A stretch of 9,958 bases of DNA from Dehalococcoidia bacterium (lineage in GTDB: Bacteria; Chloroflexota; Dehalococcoidia; UBA3495): assembly GCA_002730485.1 (NCBI GenBank), contig PCAH01000023.1, positions 1 to 9,958 on the forward strand, in the 5' to 3' direction. Of the stretch, positions 1 to 5,908 are shown in pieces. The notes beneath the pieces are model-generated. The model was given only the letters and a program-made list of their open reading frames with translations. It had not been told where the DNA came from and made no database searches. The translations under genes and the position numbers were made by a program. Each line of letters begins with the position of its first letter. Position 1 is the first letter of the stretch.

Positions 1-1
1 C

Positions 2-268
2 TCGCCACCGCCTCCGTCTCCACCGCCTCCGTCCCCACCTCCGCCGTCACCACCCCCTCCGCGCCCTTCTCCACCGCCGCCATCGCCACCACCACCGTCA
101 CCCTCGCCACCGCCTCCGTCTCCTCCACCTCCGTCCCCACCTCCGCCATCTCCACCCCCTCCGCGCCCTTCTCCACCGCCGCCATCGCCACCACCACCGT
201 CTCCTCCACCACCGTCTCCTTCTCCACCACCACCGTCGCCACCACCACCGTCTCCTCCGCCGCCACCA
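2..268 (+). repeat. Ser-Pro codon repeat (SPPPP)n, low complexity
   Basis: This is a run of CCN and TCN codons reading as Ser followed by four Pro, with occasional Arg, in frame with the surface-protein gene. Larger blocks recur: the segment with CCGCGCCCTTCTCCACCGCC appears near 58 and again near 160, so about 100 bp has been tandemly duplicated. It is purine-poor on the + strand and would be prone to slippage and length variation. The extended polyproline form would act as a stiff stalk. Confidence 0.85.
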
Positions 269-3127
269 GCTATAGTGATCGTGCTTGATGGTCACAGTCC
301 AGACTTCGTAGAAGACGCCGAAACCAACGTATACGTGTATGTGGGAATCGAATACACGTTGACTATCAAAGGTCAGCATGTGGAGACTCTCCTAGATGGA
401 GATGCGATTGCGTGGGACAAAGACGGTGACTGCGAGGATGCACTAAATGGCAATGTTGTTTATGATATACAAACTGGCGATGAAGAACATATTTTGGAAG
501 ATGTAACATTTGCGACTACAGGAACTTTCACGCTTTGCATACGAGCGTCGCAGGAAGTAGAGACACATGCACACATCACGGCAACGAGTTACCACTTCCC
601 CCCGTCACCGCCGCCGCCGCCGACTTTTGATGATAATAATATAGGCGGTGCCGTACAAGAGTACTCTGTGGACAAAGATAATACCATTGCGAAGTACGGC
701 GCGATCAACGGCTGGGACGTCTCTCGCGTCACAGACATGAAATATCTGTTTCTTGGTAAGAATACCTTCAACGACGACATATCGGATTGGGACACCTCTG
801 GCGTCACGGACATGACAGGTATGTTTTGGGCTGCGTCGGCGTTCAACCAGCAGCTGAGTTTTGACACCTCCAGCGTCACGAATATGATGGGCATGTTTCA
901 AGGAGCGTCGGCGTTCAACCAGGAACTGAGCTTCGACACCTCCAGCGTCACGAGCATGACGAGTATGCTTCAAGGAGCGTCGGCGTTTAACCAGCAACTG
1001 AGCTTCGACACGTCCAACGTCGCGAGCATGACGAGTATGCTTCAAAGAGCGTCGGCGTTTAACCAGCAACTGAGCTTCGACACGTCCAACGTCGCGAGCA
1101 TGACGAGTATGCTTCAAAGCGCGTCGGCGTTCAACCAGGAACTGAGCTTCGACACGTCCAGCGTCACGGACATGGCGCGTATGTTTGAAGTGGCGTCGGC
1201 GTTCAACCAGCAACTGAGCTTCGACACCTCCAGTGTCACGAACACGGAAGGTATGTTTCAAGGAGCGGCGTCCTTCGACCAACCACTGAACAGCTTCGAC
1301 ACATCCAATGTTGTGAACATGGCGAGGATGTTTCAAGGTGCGTCGGTGTTCGACCAGGAACTGAACAACTGGGACACCTCCAGGGTCACGTCCATGCAAA
1401 ACATGTTTTATATGGCAAGCATGTTCAATCAGCCTCTGTACAACTGGGACACTTCCAACGTTGTGAGCATGGGGAGTATGTTCGCATGGGCGTCTTATTT
1501 CAACAACGGAATTTCAGGCTGGGACACATCGAGTGTCACAGACATGGACGACATGTTCAATTCAGCAACGGACTTTAGTAAACCGATTATGTTTGATATT
1601 TCAAGCCTCTCCAGCGACCCAGATTTGTCAAGCATGTTTCACAGAAGTGCAATGGGCTCGTCTAGCTGCTCGTACGTTTCTTCAGAGTATATTTCATGCT
1701 CGGTGGAGCCATCACCACCTTCACCACCGCCCTCACCGCCGCCGCCGTCTCCACCACCACCGCACAGTTTTACTGAAAGGACCGCCCTATTAGATGCCGT
1801 GTGGGACTACCATTGTGAAGGTAACTACAACAGCCTCTACTGTCCGACAGAAGAGGCTGACAACCAAGTAACTGCCACTGATACGTACGGTCCGATCAAT
1901 CATTGGGACGTCTCTGAAATCACGGACATGACCAATCTATTTGCAGGAATGGAATCCTTTAACGGCGAAATCTCGGGTTGGGACACCTCCAGTGTCACCA
2001 CTATGGAAGGTACGTTTAAGAGTTCTTTGGATCTGAACGGGGTTGATTGGGTTGGGACATCGTTCAACCAACCTCTGGATTGGGATGTCTCCAGTGTCAC
2101 GAGCATGGAGAGAATGTTTCAGGGTGCGACATCGTTCAACCAACCTCTGGATTGGGATGTCTCCAGTGTCACAACCTTTGATTATATGTTCGATGGAGCG
2201 AACGGGTTCAATAAACCGGTCAACGACTGGGACGTTTCTTCTGTCACAAGCATGGCTGAAATGTTTAAGATGGCGACATCATTTAATCAGCCACTGGGTC
2301 CAGATCCCCTTTCATCAAATGACGGTTGGGACACTGGTAGCGGCTGGAACACCGCCAGTGTGACTAACATGACGCAGATGTTTTATGGTGCCAGTGCATT
2401 CGATAGTGCCCTGAGTCTCAACATGTCCAACTTGGAAAAGGAGGGAAGTACTAAAATGTGGACAGGCCCGGAGGGTTCATTGTATAGCAGTGGGTCCAAA
2501 TTCATACGGAGCAGGCCAGCGTTGGACGACGCTGTGCAACTTTGGTATAAAGACAAGATAGACGAAGCATTGAACCCCACTAACACGTACAGGCGTGCAG
2601 AATGGGCGTACGGATATGATGCTAAAGAGAGAATCGACAAATGGGACAGCATAGCGGACGGCATTGGTACAAATCTTGACCAGGAAGACCGAAACGCTTA
2701 CGAACACATACTGAATCCGCGATGTGGTCTAAAACTGCAGTTGAGTGGTTGGGACGAGACCTTCGATGCAGACGATCACAATGTGAATGGCATATACAGA
2801 ATGGCTGGATTTCCTAACCAGCCGGATACGTTCAATGGACAGCCGTATTGGATAGGCCCCCCCTACGGGGTTCCCGGGGGGAACCCCGCCTACGATGGCA
2901 AGCACTACACCATTCATTTCTCAACCTCCAATAAGTGGATTATTAAGCACAGTGAAAGGACGCCACAAAGTACTGGCAAGATTGATGATGGTACTTGGCA
3001 CGTGTTTCGTAGCAGCGTACTGTCCTCCGCGACACCGACTTGTCCAGAATCTCTTGCTAGATCTGAATGGGAGACAAACACTGGTTCAGGGGGCTTCTAT
3101 GTCGGATCTATCGATACATTGGCATAG
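2..3127 (+). CDS. Ser-Pro-rich DUF285/BspA-repeat surface protein, 5' end outside window
   Basis: The reading frame is open from base 2 to the TAG at 3125-3127, giving 1041 residues with no start in the window. The first in-frame start-like codon is a GTG at 275, which is unlikely to be real because the frame upstream codes cleanly for repeated SPPPP. Domains in order: Ser-Pro-rich stalk (about 1-90); beta-rich, Ig-like-looking domain (about 91-198); short FPPSPPPPP linker; DUF285 block 1 (about 235-550) with 24-residue units of the form FNQxLSFDTSSVTxMxxMFxxA; a second SPPPP linker (about 569-588); DUF285 block 2 (about 628-816); and an unidentified C-terminal domain (817-1041) with spaced Trp and Gly residues. 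DUF285 (PF03382) repeats occur in BspA-like leucine-rich surface proteins of bacteria, protists and large viruses. The SPPPP stretches resemble algal hydroxyproline-rich glycoproteins. A secreted, glycosylated adhesion or virion-surface protein is inferred. Any signal peptide would lie outside the window. The 72-bp repeat homogeneity suggests ongoing unit duplication. Confidence 0.9.
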   Translation, partial: SPPPPSPPPPSPPPPSPPPPRPSPPPPSPPPPSPSPPPPSPPPPSPPPPSPPPPRPSPPPPSPPPPSPPPPSPSPPPPSPPPPSPPPPPAIVIVLDGHSPDFVEDAETNVYVYVGIEYTLTIKGQHVETLLDGDAIAWDKDGDCEDALNGNVVYDIQTGDEEHILEDVTFATTGTFTLCIRASQEVETHAHITATSYHFPPSPPPPPTFDDNNIGGAVQEYSVDKDNTIAKYGAINGWDVSRVTDMKYLFLGKNTFNDDISDWDTSGVTDMTGMFWAASAFNQQLSFDTSSVTNMMGMFQGASAFNQELSFDTSSVTSMTSMLQGASAFNQQLSFDTSNVASMTSMLQRASAFNQQLSFDTSNVASMTSMLQSASAFNQELSFDTSSVTDMARMFEVASAFNQQLSFDTSSVTNTEGMFQGAASFDQPLNSFDTSNVVNMARMFQGASVFDQELNNWDTSRVTSMQNMFYMASMFNQPLYNWDTSNVVSMGSMFAWASYFNNGISGWDTSSVTDMDDMFNSATDFSKPIMFDISSLSSDPDLSSMFHRSAMGSSSCSYVSSEYISCSVEPSPPSPPPSPPPPSPPPPHSFTERTALLDAVWDYHCEGNYNSLYCPTEEADNQVTATDTYGPINHWDVSEITDMTNLFAGMESFNGEISGWDTSSVTTMEGTFKSSLDLNGVDWVGTSFNQPLDWDVSSVTSMERMFQGATSFNQPLDWDVSSVTTFDYMFDGANGFNKPVNDWDVSSVTSMAEMFKMATSFNQPLGPDPLSSNDGWDTGSGWNTASVTNMTQMFYGASAFDSALSLNMSNLEKEGSTKMWTGPEGSLYSSGSKFIRSRPALDDAVQLWYKDKIDEALNPTNTYRRAEWAYGYDAKERIDKWDSIADGIGTNLDQEDRNAYEHILNPRCGLKLQLSGWDETFDADDHNVNGIYRMAGFPNQPDTFNGQPYWIGPPYGVPGGNPAYDGKHYTIHFSTSNKWIIKHSERTPQSTGKIDDGTWHVFRSSVLSSATPTCPESLARSEWETNTGSGGFYVGSIDTLA
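833..1264 (+). repeat. Six tandem 72-bp units encoding 24-residue DUF285 repeats
   Basis: The marker GCGTCGGCGTT(C/T)AACCAG recurs at 833, 905, 977, 1049, 1121 and 1193, with a degenerate seventh copy at 1265. The spacing is exactly 72 bp, with no indels. Units at 977-1120 are almost identical to each other (FDTSNVASMTSMLQ), which points to very recent duplication. Outer units are more diverged. Confidence 0.9.
2057..2200 (+). repeat. Two 72-bp units in DUF285 block 2
   Basis: ACATCGTTCAACCAACCTCT starts at 2057 and again at 2129. The identity continues through the following codons for DWDVSSVT. The unit length equals that of block 1, but the sequence is different, so this block is duplicating independently. 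Confidence 0.8.
2862..2894 (+). repeat. Palindromic 27-bp in-frame insertion candidate flanked by CCTACG repeats
   Basis: Perfect 10-bp inverted arms, CGGGGTTCCC at 2866-2875 and GGGAACCCCG at 2879-2888, are separated by GGG. CCTACG occurs directly repeated at 2862-2867 and 2889-2894. Removing one repeat plus the hairpin deletes exactly 27 bp (nine codons) and would join IGPP to YDGKHY without changing frame. The GC content is far above that of the surrounding codons. An insertion with a 6-bp target duplication is inferred; a slippage product is the alternative. Confidence 0.55.
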
Positions 3128-3182
3128 TCATAAGGAGAGGAGATGGTGTTTATTAGTATCTGTGAAAAAAAACTTAAATCAT
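2973..3182 (+). repeat. Gene-end duplication, copy 1
   Basis: This segment matches 5646-5855 without any gap. By eye the coding part (to 3120) has about 15 differences in 148 positions, and the last 62 bases, from just before the stop codon to AAATCAT, are identical. Identity ends abruptly at 3182/3183, where a GGCGCC palindrome array starts. Confidence 0.92.
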
Positions 3183-3997
3183 GTCGGCGCCGGTGCTCGG
3201 CGCCGGTGGTAGACAAACCACACGCAAATGCCGAGTAGAGCCCACCATAATGGCATCAAGTTTAGAAGGTCGCTCCCGACGGTTGCGTACAGAAGGTGCA
3301 TGTCGACAAGAATGTCGTTCTGCTCGCCGCACCGCGGGATCGGTGGGATCGAGCTGTCATTGTTACAGTTCGACAAGCCTGAGCCAACGCTGCACTCGCA
3401 ATCGGGAGCGTACTCTACTGCTGGACACTCGTAGCACTGCGGCGTGCTCATGCACACGCCGGAGCAGAGAATAATTTCCGGCATGAGCCCATTCTCTGTT
3501 CCAATGCCGACGAGGACTGTGTCAAATCCTTGCGCTACCGCCGCGGCACAGACGCCCCGGTCCAGTGCGCGCCACGCTCCACAAAAGGGGTGTATGTGGC
3601 ACCGCGCTGTGGTCCAGAGCGACCGTGATACACTCACACTCTCGCGGATCCATTGCTTGAGATGAGGACGATCGCGCAGCTCTATGACGCGACCAAGCCG
3701 GATGCGAGAGCCCAATCCGGGAGTGAGGTAATACCAGCACCCATAGCCGCCACCGTCGCACCCGCCCGTGCCGAGCAGTTTGTACGAAAATCGTGTGGCC
3801 TCGACGATGGAGCCGTCCAGCGGCGACGAGGGCCAGGCGACAGTCTTGTTGACCCAGCGAACGGCTCGCGTTTTGGCCCACAGCACTTCGCACGCTGCGT
3901 CGCGCGGGGCGGGATCTATCCGATTTTCCATGGCAAAGATCCACGGCGTGGACACGTTTGGGGAGAGGCTGAGATGCCCCTTGCCACGCATTTGCAT
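3179..3997 (-). CDS. Cys-rich protein with C-terminal transmembrane segment, unknown function
   Basis: The gene encodes 272 residues. It starts at ATG 3997, with a second ATG two codons on and an in-frame stop just upstream at 4004-4006. I recognise no family. Residues about 178-228 are Cys-rich (spacings such as CSGVC, QCYEC and CEC), suggesting disulphides in an extracellular or luminal domain. Residues about 245-263 (LMPLWWALLGICVWFVY) form one hydrophobic membrane segment followed by HRRR. No N-terminal signal peptide is visible, which is odd for a Cys-rich ectodomain. It may be tail-anchored, or its 5' end may have been lost. The last codons (RRRAPAPT) are encoded by the GGCGCC array, and the TGA stop lies in the duplicated 3' flank of the neighbouring gene, so the C-terminus was probably reshaped by the rearrangement. 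It is convergent with the surface-protein gene and divergent from the FkbM gene. Confidence 0.65.
   Translation of the reverse strand: MQMRGKGHLSLSPNVSTPWIFAMENRIDPAPRDAACEVLWAKTRAVRWVNKTVAWPSSPLDGSIVEATRFSYKLLGTGGCDGGGYGCWYYLTPGLGSRIRLGRVIELRDRPHLKQWIRESVSVSRSLWTTARCHIHPFCGAWRALDRGVCAAAVAQGFDTVLVGIGTENGLMPEIILCSGVCMSTPQCYECPAVEYAPDCECSVGSGLSNCNNDSSIPPIPRCGEQNDILVDMHLLYATVGSDLLNLMPLWWALLGICVWFVYHRRRAPAPT
3183..3209. repeat. GGCGCC palindrome array, left end of GC-rich island
   Basis: Two copies of TCGGCGCCGGTG stand side by side immediately after the abrupt end of the duplicated gene tail at 3182. It lies between the convergent surface-protein and Cys-rich genes and runs into the coding end of the latter. 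Confidence 0.8.
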
Positions 3998-4084
3998 TGG
4001 GGTTCAGATTCGGACTAAGACCGCACACTGCGACTGCTATTTGATAGCGGCGCTAGCGGGGACGCATCACATCTACGCCGCTGC

Positions 4085-4195
4085 GCCGGCTACCGGCGCC
4101 GGTAGTCGGCGCCGGTGTCGGCGCCGGTGTCGGCGCCGGTGGAGCGGCGCCAACTAAGCGGCGCCGACTAAGCGGTGCCGACAGACGGCGCCGAC
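4085..4195. repeat. GGCGCC palindrome array between divergent genes
   Basis: This array contains the perfect 14-bp palindrome TACCGGCGCCGGTA (4091-4104), then about three tandem GTCGGCGCCGGT units (12 bp), then further copies in the opposite sense (GCGGCGCCGACTAA-like). TAGTCGGCGCCG at 4103-4114 is mirrored by CGGCGCCGACTA at 4159-4170, so the array as a whole has dyad symmetry. It occupies much of the 254-bp gap (3998-4251) between the divergent starts of the Cys-rich and FkbM genes. A role as shared promoter DNA or as a rearrangement scar is possible. I see no clear TATA box in the gap. Confidence 0.85.
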
Positions 4196-4251
4196 GTCGC
4201 TTGGTGTTTGCGTAGCATCTGACCCACGAGTGGCCGATAGAGGTTGAGGGG

Positions 4252-5316
4252 ATGGGTCCTCATCGATCGGTCGCAGCGTTTTCCCTTCCAACCGCGGCGG
4301 CGGTGGTATGCATAGTGGGCACCGCCGCCGCCAAGGATCATAAGAGTCACGACAGCGGCGTGCCATTTCAGCATCGTCTGGCCGACCATTCCGAGGCGCT
4401 GCGGCTGTGCGACCAGTCCTTGGAAATCGCCCGTCGAAGCAGTTGCCCATCACCCATGTGGAGCCAGATGCTCACGCCGGTTTTGGCCGATACGAACATG
4501 ATTTACGTCAACGTCGGCGCAAACAAAGGGTATAACATCAATAGCTTTCTGATGCAGTACCACCGAAATTGGAACGTGACAAACGCCCAATGGCGGAGCT
4601 TGGTGTCCAACAGGGACTGCGGCGTGTGCCACGGTTGCAGTGAGCCCGGCGTTGTGCGAACGTTGAAGCCTGAGACGAAAGTGAAGGCGGTGGCTGTTGA
4701 GATGCTCAGCGATAACGCAGCGCAGCTGCAACGGATCTTCGAGGCCTTCCAGGTGCCTGGCACGGTCCTCCACGCCGCTGGCGGCGAGAGCGTCGGCGAG
4801 GCATTCGAACCGCGCCTTGAGCCGCCGTCCATTTGGAACATGTGGAACCTGCGAGCCCGCGATTGGACCGGCCAAGAGGCGCACGGTGTGGTCTCCGACG
4901 CCGACAAGGGGGTGCGCATCACGCAGGTGACCGTGGACCACGTCATGAACACCAATCGTCTCCAAAAGATTGACATCCTTAGCATAGACACTGAGGGCCA
5001 CGACGACGCCGTGATCAGGGGAGCAGACGTGGCTCTATCGGCCCAGAAGATCCGGGTGCTCGAGTTCGAGTACCATGCGACTGGGTTGTGGGCCGAGCGT
5101 TCCATCCACAACACGATCGACTACCTGAAAAGCCGCAAATACACATGCTTCTGGGCAGGAGCGCAGGGTGAACTGTCGCCCTTCCTGGACGGGTGCAACT
5201 ATGACTTCAAGAGATGGTCAAATATCGTCTGCTCGCATGACCCACAAGTGCTGCGCGTGTTTCACCTCCTGGTCCCCGAGTCCTTCCGCCACATCGCTCA
5301 TATCCCTTCTGCTTGA
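4252..5316 (+). CDS. FkbM-family methyltransferase with N-terminal membrane anchor
   Basis: This 354-residue protein starts at ATG 4252. An N-terminal hydrophobic stretch (about residues 7-27) looks like a signal anchor or signal peptide. The SAM-binding Rossmann core follows: motif I YVNVGANKGYN (about 85-95), an acidic residue at the end of strand 2 (E150 in AVEML), and the FkbM signature ILSIDTEGHD (242-251), followed by the typical EFEY strand. The family transfers methyl groups from S-adenosylmethionine to oxygen, mainly on sugars or polyketides. The substrate cannot be read from sequence. With a membrane anchor it may methylate glycans in the secretory pathway or on virion glycoproteins, which is inference. 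A CGVCHGC cluster at 123-129, inserted after motif I, is unusual and could bind metal or form disulphides. Its GC content is higher than that of the exonuclease gene. A strong hairpin and a repeat unit follow the stop. Confidence 0.9.
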   Translation: MGPHRSVAAFSLPTAAAVVCIVGTAAAKDHKSHDSGVPFQHRLADHSEALRLCDQSLEIARRSSCPSPMWSQMLTPVLADTNMIYVNVGANKGYNINSFLMQYHRNWNVTNAQWRSLVSNRDCGVCHGCSEPGVVRTLKPETKVKAVAVEMLSDNAAQLQRIFEAFQVPGTVLHAAGGESVGEAFEPRLEPPSIWNMWNLRARDWTGQEAHGVVSDADKGVRITQVTVDHVMNTNRLQKIDILSIDTEGHDDAVIRGADVALSAQKIRVLEFEYHATGLWAERSIHNTIDYLKSRKYTCFWAGAQGELSPFLDGCNYDFKRWSNIVCSHDPQVLRVFHLLVPESFRHIAHIPSA

Positions 5317-5333
5317 GAGTTCTCGTATGTTCA

Positions 5334-5406
5334 GTCGGTGCCGGCTGTCGGCGCCGGTGCTCGCCCGTGGTTGGCTGCACCGCCGGCGCCGAGCACCGGC
5401 GCCGAG
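5334..5406. repeat. GGCGCC array forming a strong hairpin after the FkbM gene
   Basis: Perfect 16-bp inverted arms, TCGGCGCCGGTGCTCG at 5348-5363 and CGAGCACCGGCGCCGA at 5390-5405, are separated by 26 nt. The hairpin starts 31 nt after the FkbM stop. Hairpins mark transcript 3' ends in several giant viruses, so a 3'-end role is possible. Similar arrays also lie between divergent genes, so this cannot be the only function. The array continues into the longer repeat unit that is repeated inverted near 8800. Confidence 0.8.
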
Positions 5407-5519
5407 CGATGTGCGGCCATAGAGTTCCGGTTTCAAAAAAGACGTTACAGGTGCGCCAAAGGTGCGCATTTCGCCGGCAAGCGCACTTTAGGCGCACCTT
5501 GAGGCCGAAAAAAAATCAC
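5383..5519 (+). repeat. Inverted repeat arm 1 (about 137 bp)
   Basis: This segment matches the reverse complement of 8682-8819 at roughly 88-90% by eye, with one single-base gap in a poly-A run. Order within the arm: two GGCGCC palindromes, CGATGTGCGGCCATA, a poly-A run, GACGTTACAGGTGCGCC, an inner imperfect palindrome with AGGTGCGCC and GGCGCACCT ends around a CGCCGGC centre, then GGCCGAAAAAAAATCAC. There are no coding signs. It could be a MITE-like or recombination element. Confidence 0.88.
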
Positions 5520-5521
5520 TG

Positions 5522-5800
5522 GTAGATCCGCGCACGCTTTCTTCTCCTACAAAAAACGAATATAAAAGTTTGGTAGACGAAGCTACCAAAACAGTGAGTA
5601 AGTTGTCATTTTGGAATACAGCAGGTCTCGTAGGGATGGGCCTTTCTGGCAAGATTGATGATGGTCCTTGGCACGTGTTTCGTAGCGACGCACTTTCCTC
5701 CGCGCCACTGGATTGTCCAGAAGATCTTGCTAGATCTAAATGGGAGACAAACACTGGCTTAGGGGGCTTCTATGTCGGATCTATCGAGACATTGGCATAG
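5522..5800 (+). pseudogene. Truncated C-terminal remnant of a surface-protein paralogue
   Basis: The frame is open from inside the repeat arm (5492) to the TAG at 5798-5800. From SGKIDDGPWHVFRS onward it matches the last 49 residues of the DUF285 protein (same Trp, Cys and final YVGSI(D/E)TLA). The residues just upstream (about 40) are not clearly alignable. There is no ATG until 5636, so at most a 54-residue peptide could be made from an ATG, and the DUF285 repeats, linkers and N-terminus are missing. The truncation point coincides with the repeat arm. The downstream flank is identical to that of the full gene. A TATAAAAG sequence at 5561-5568 could be chance. I infer a broken second gene copy; expression as a tiny protein is possible but unsupported. 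Confidence 0.75.
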
Positions 5801-5855
5801 TCATAAGGAGAGGAGATGGTGTTTATTAGTATCTGTGAAAAAAAACTTAAATCAT
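5646..5855 (+). repeat. Gene-end duplication, copy 2
   Basis: This is the gap-free counterpart of 2973-3182, at a constant offset of 2673 bp. The final 62 bases, covering the last codons, the stop and the 3' flank with its poly-A run, are identical, while the coding part is about 90% identical. After the shared AAATCAT the sequence continues as TACTGTTTGTATC, probably the ancestral flank. Confidence 0.92.
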
Positions 5856-5873
5856 TACTGTTTGTATCAACAC

Positions 5874-5905
5874 ACACCAAACAAGAGCACTTTTAGACTT
5901 GGTGT
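5874..5905 (-). terminator. Weak hairpin just after the exonuclease stop codon
   Basis: Perfect 7-bp arms ACACCAA (5874-5880) and TTGGTGT (5899-5905) surround an 18-nt loop. The hairpin starts 3 bases beyond the exonuclease stop codon in transcript direction. Hairpin-guided 3'-end processing is known in mimivirus-like giant viruses. The stem is short, so this is only a candidate. Confidence 0.3.
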
Positions 5906-5908
5906 TTT

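Noticed and set aside
98..379. Minus-strand frame rich in Arg and Trp opposite the Ser-Pro repeat
   Set aside because: It is the complement of CCN/TCN codons and has no independent coding signs.
605..1399. 264-codon minus-strand frame opposite the DUF285 repeats
   Set aside because: The repeat period is a multiple of three, so an antisense frame stays open by chance; its product is only the repeat mirrored.
3522..4028. 168-codon minus-strand frame overlapping the Cys-rich gene
   Set aside because: It overlaps in another frame, and its product lacks the Cys-rich domain and membrane segment that make the 272-residue frame convincing.
4085..4195. CRISPR array
   Set aside because: The units are contiguous 12-bp palindromes without unique spacers, and no cas genes are present.
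4154..4453. Minus-strand and other frames through the GGCGCC array
   Set aside because: GC-rich repeats lack stop codons, so long frames arise by composition; they also overlap the start of the clear FkbM gene.
5561..5568. TATAAAAG as a promoter for the remnant gene
   Set aside because: A short AT-rich match with no ATG within about 65 bp downstream in the relevant frame; chance is a sufficient explanation.
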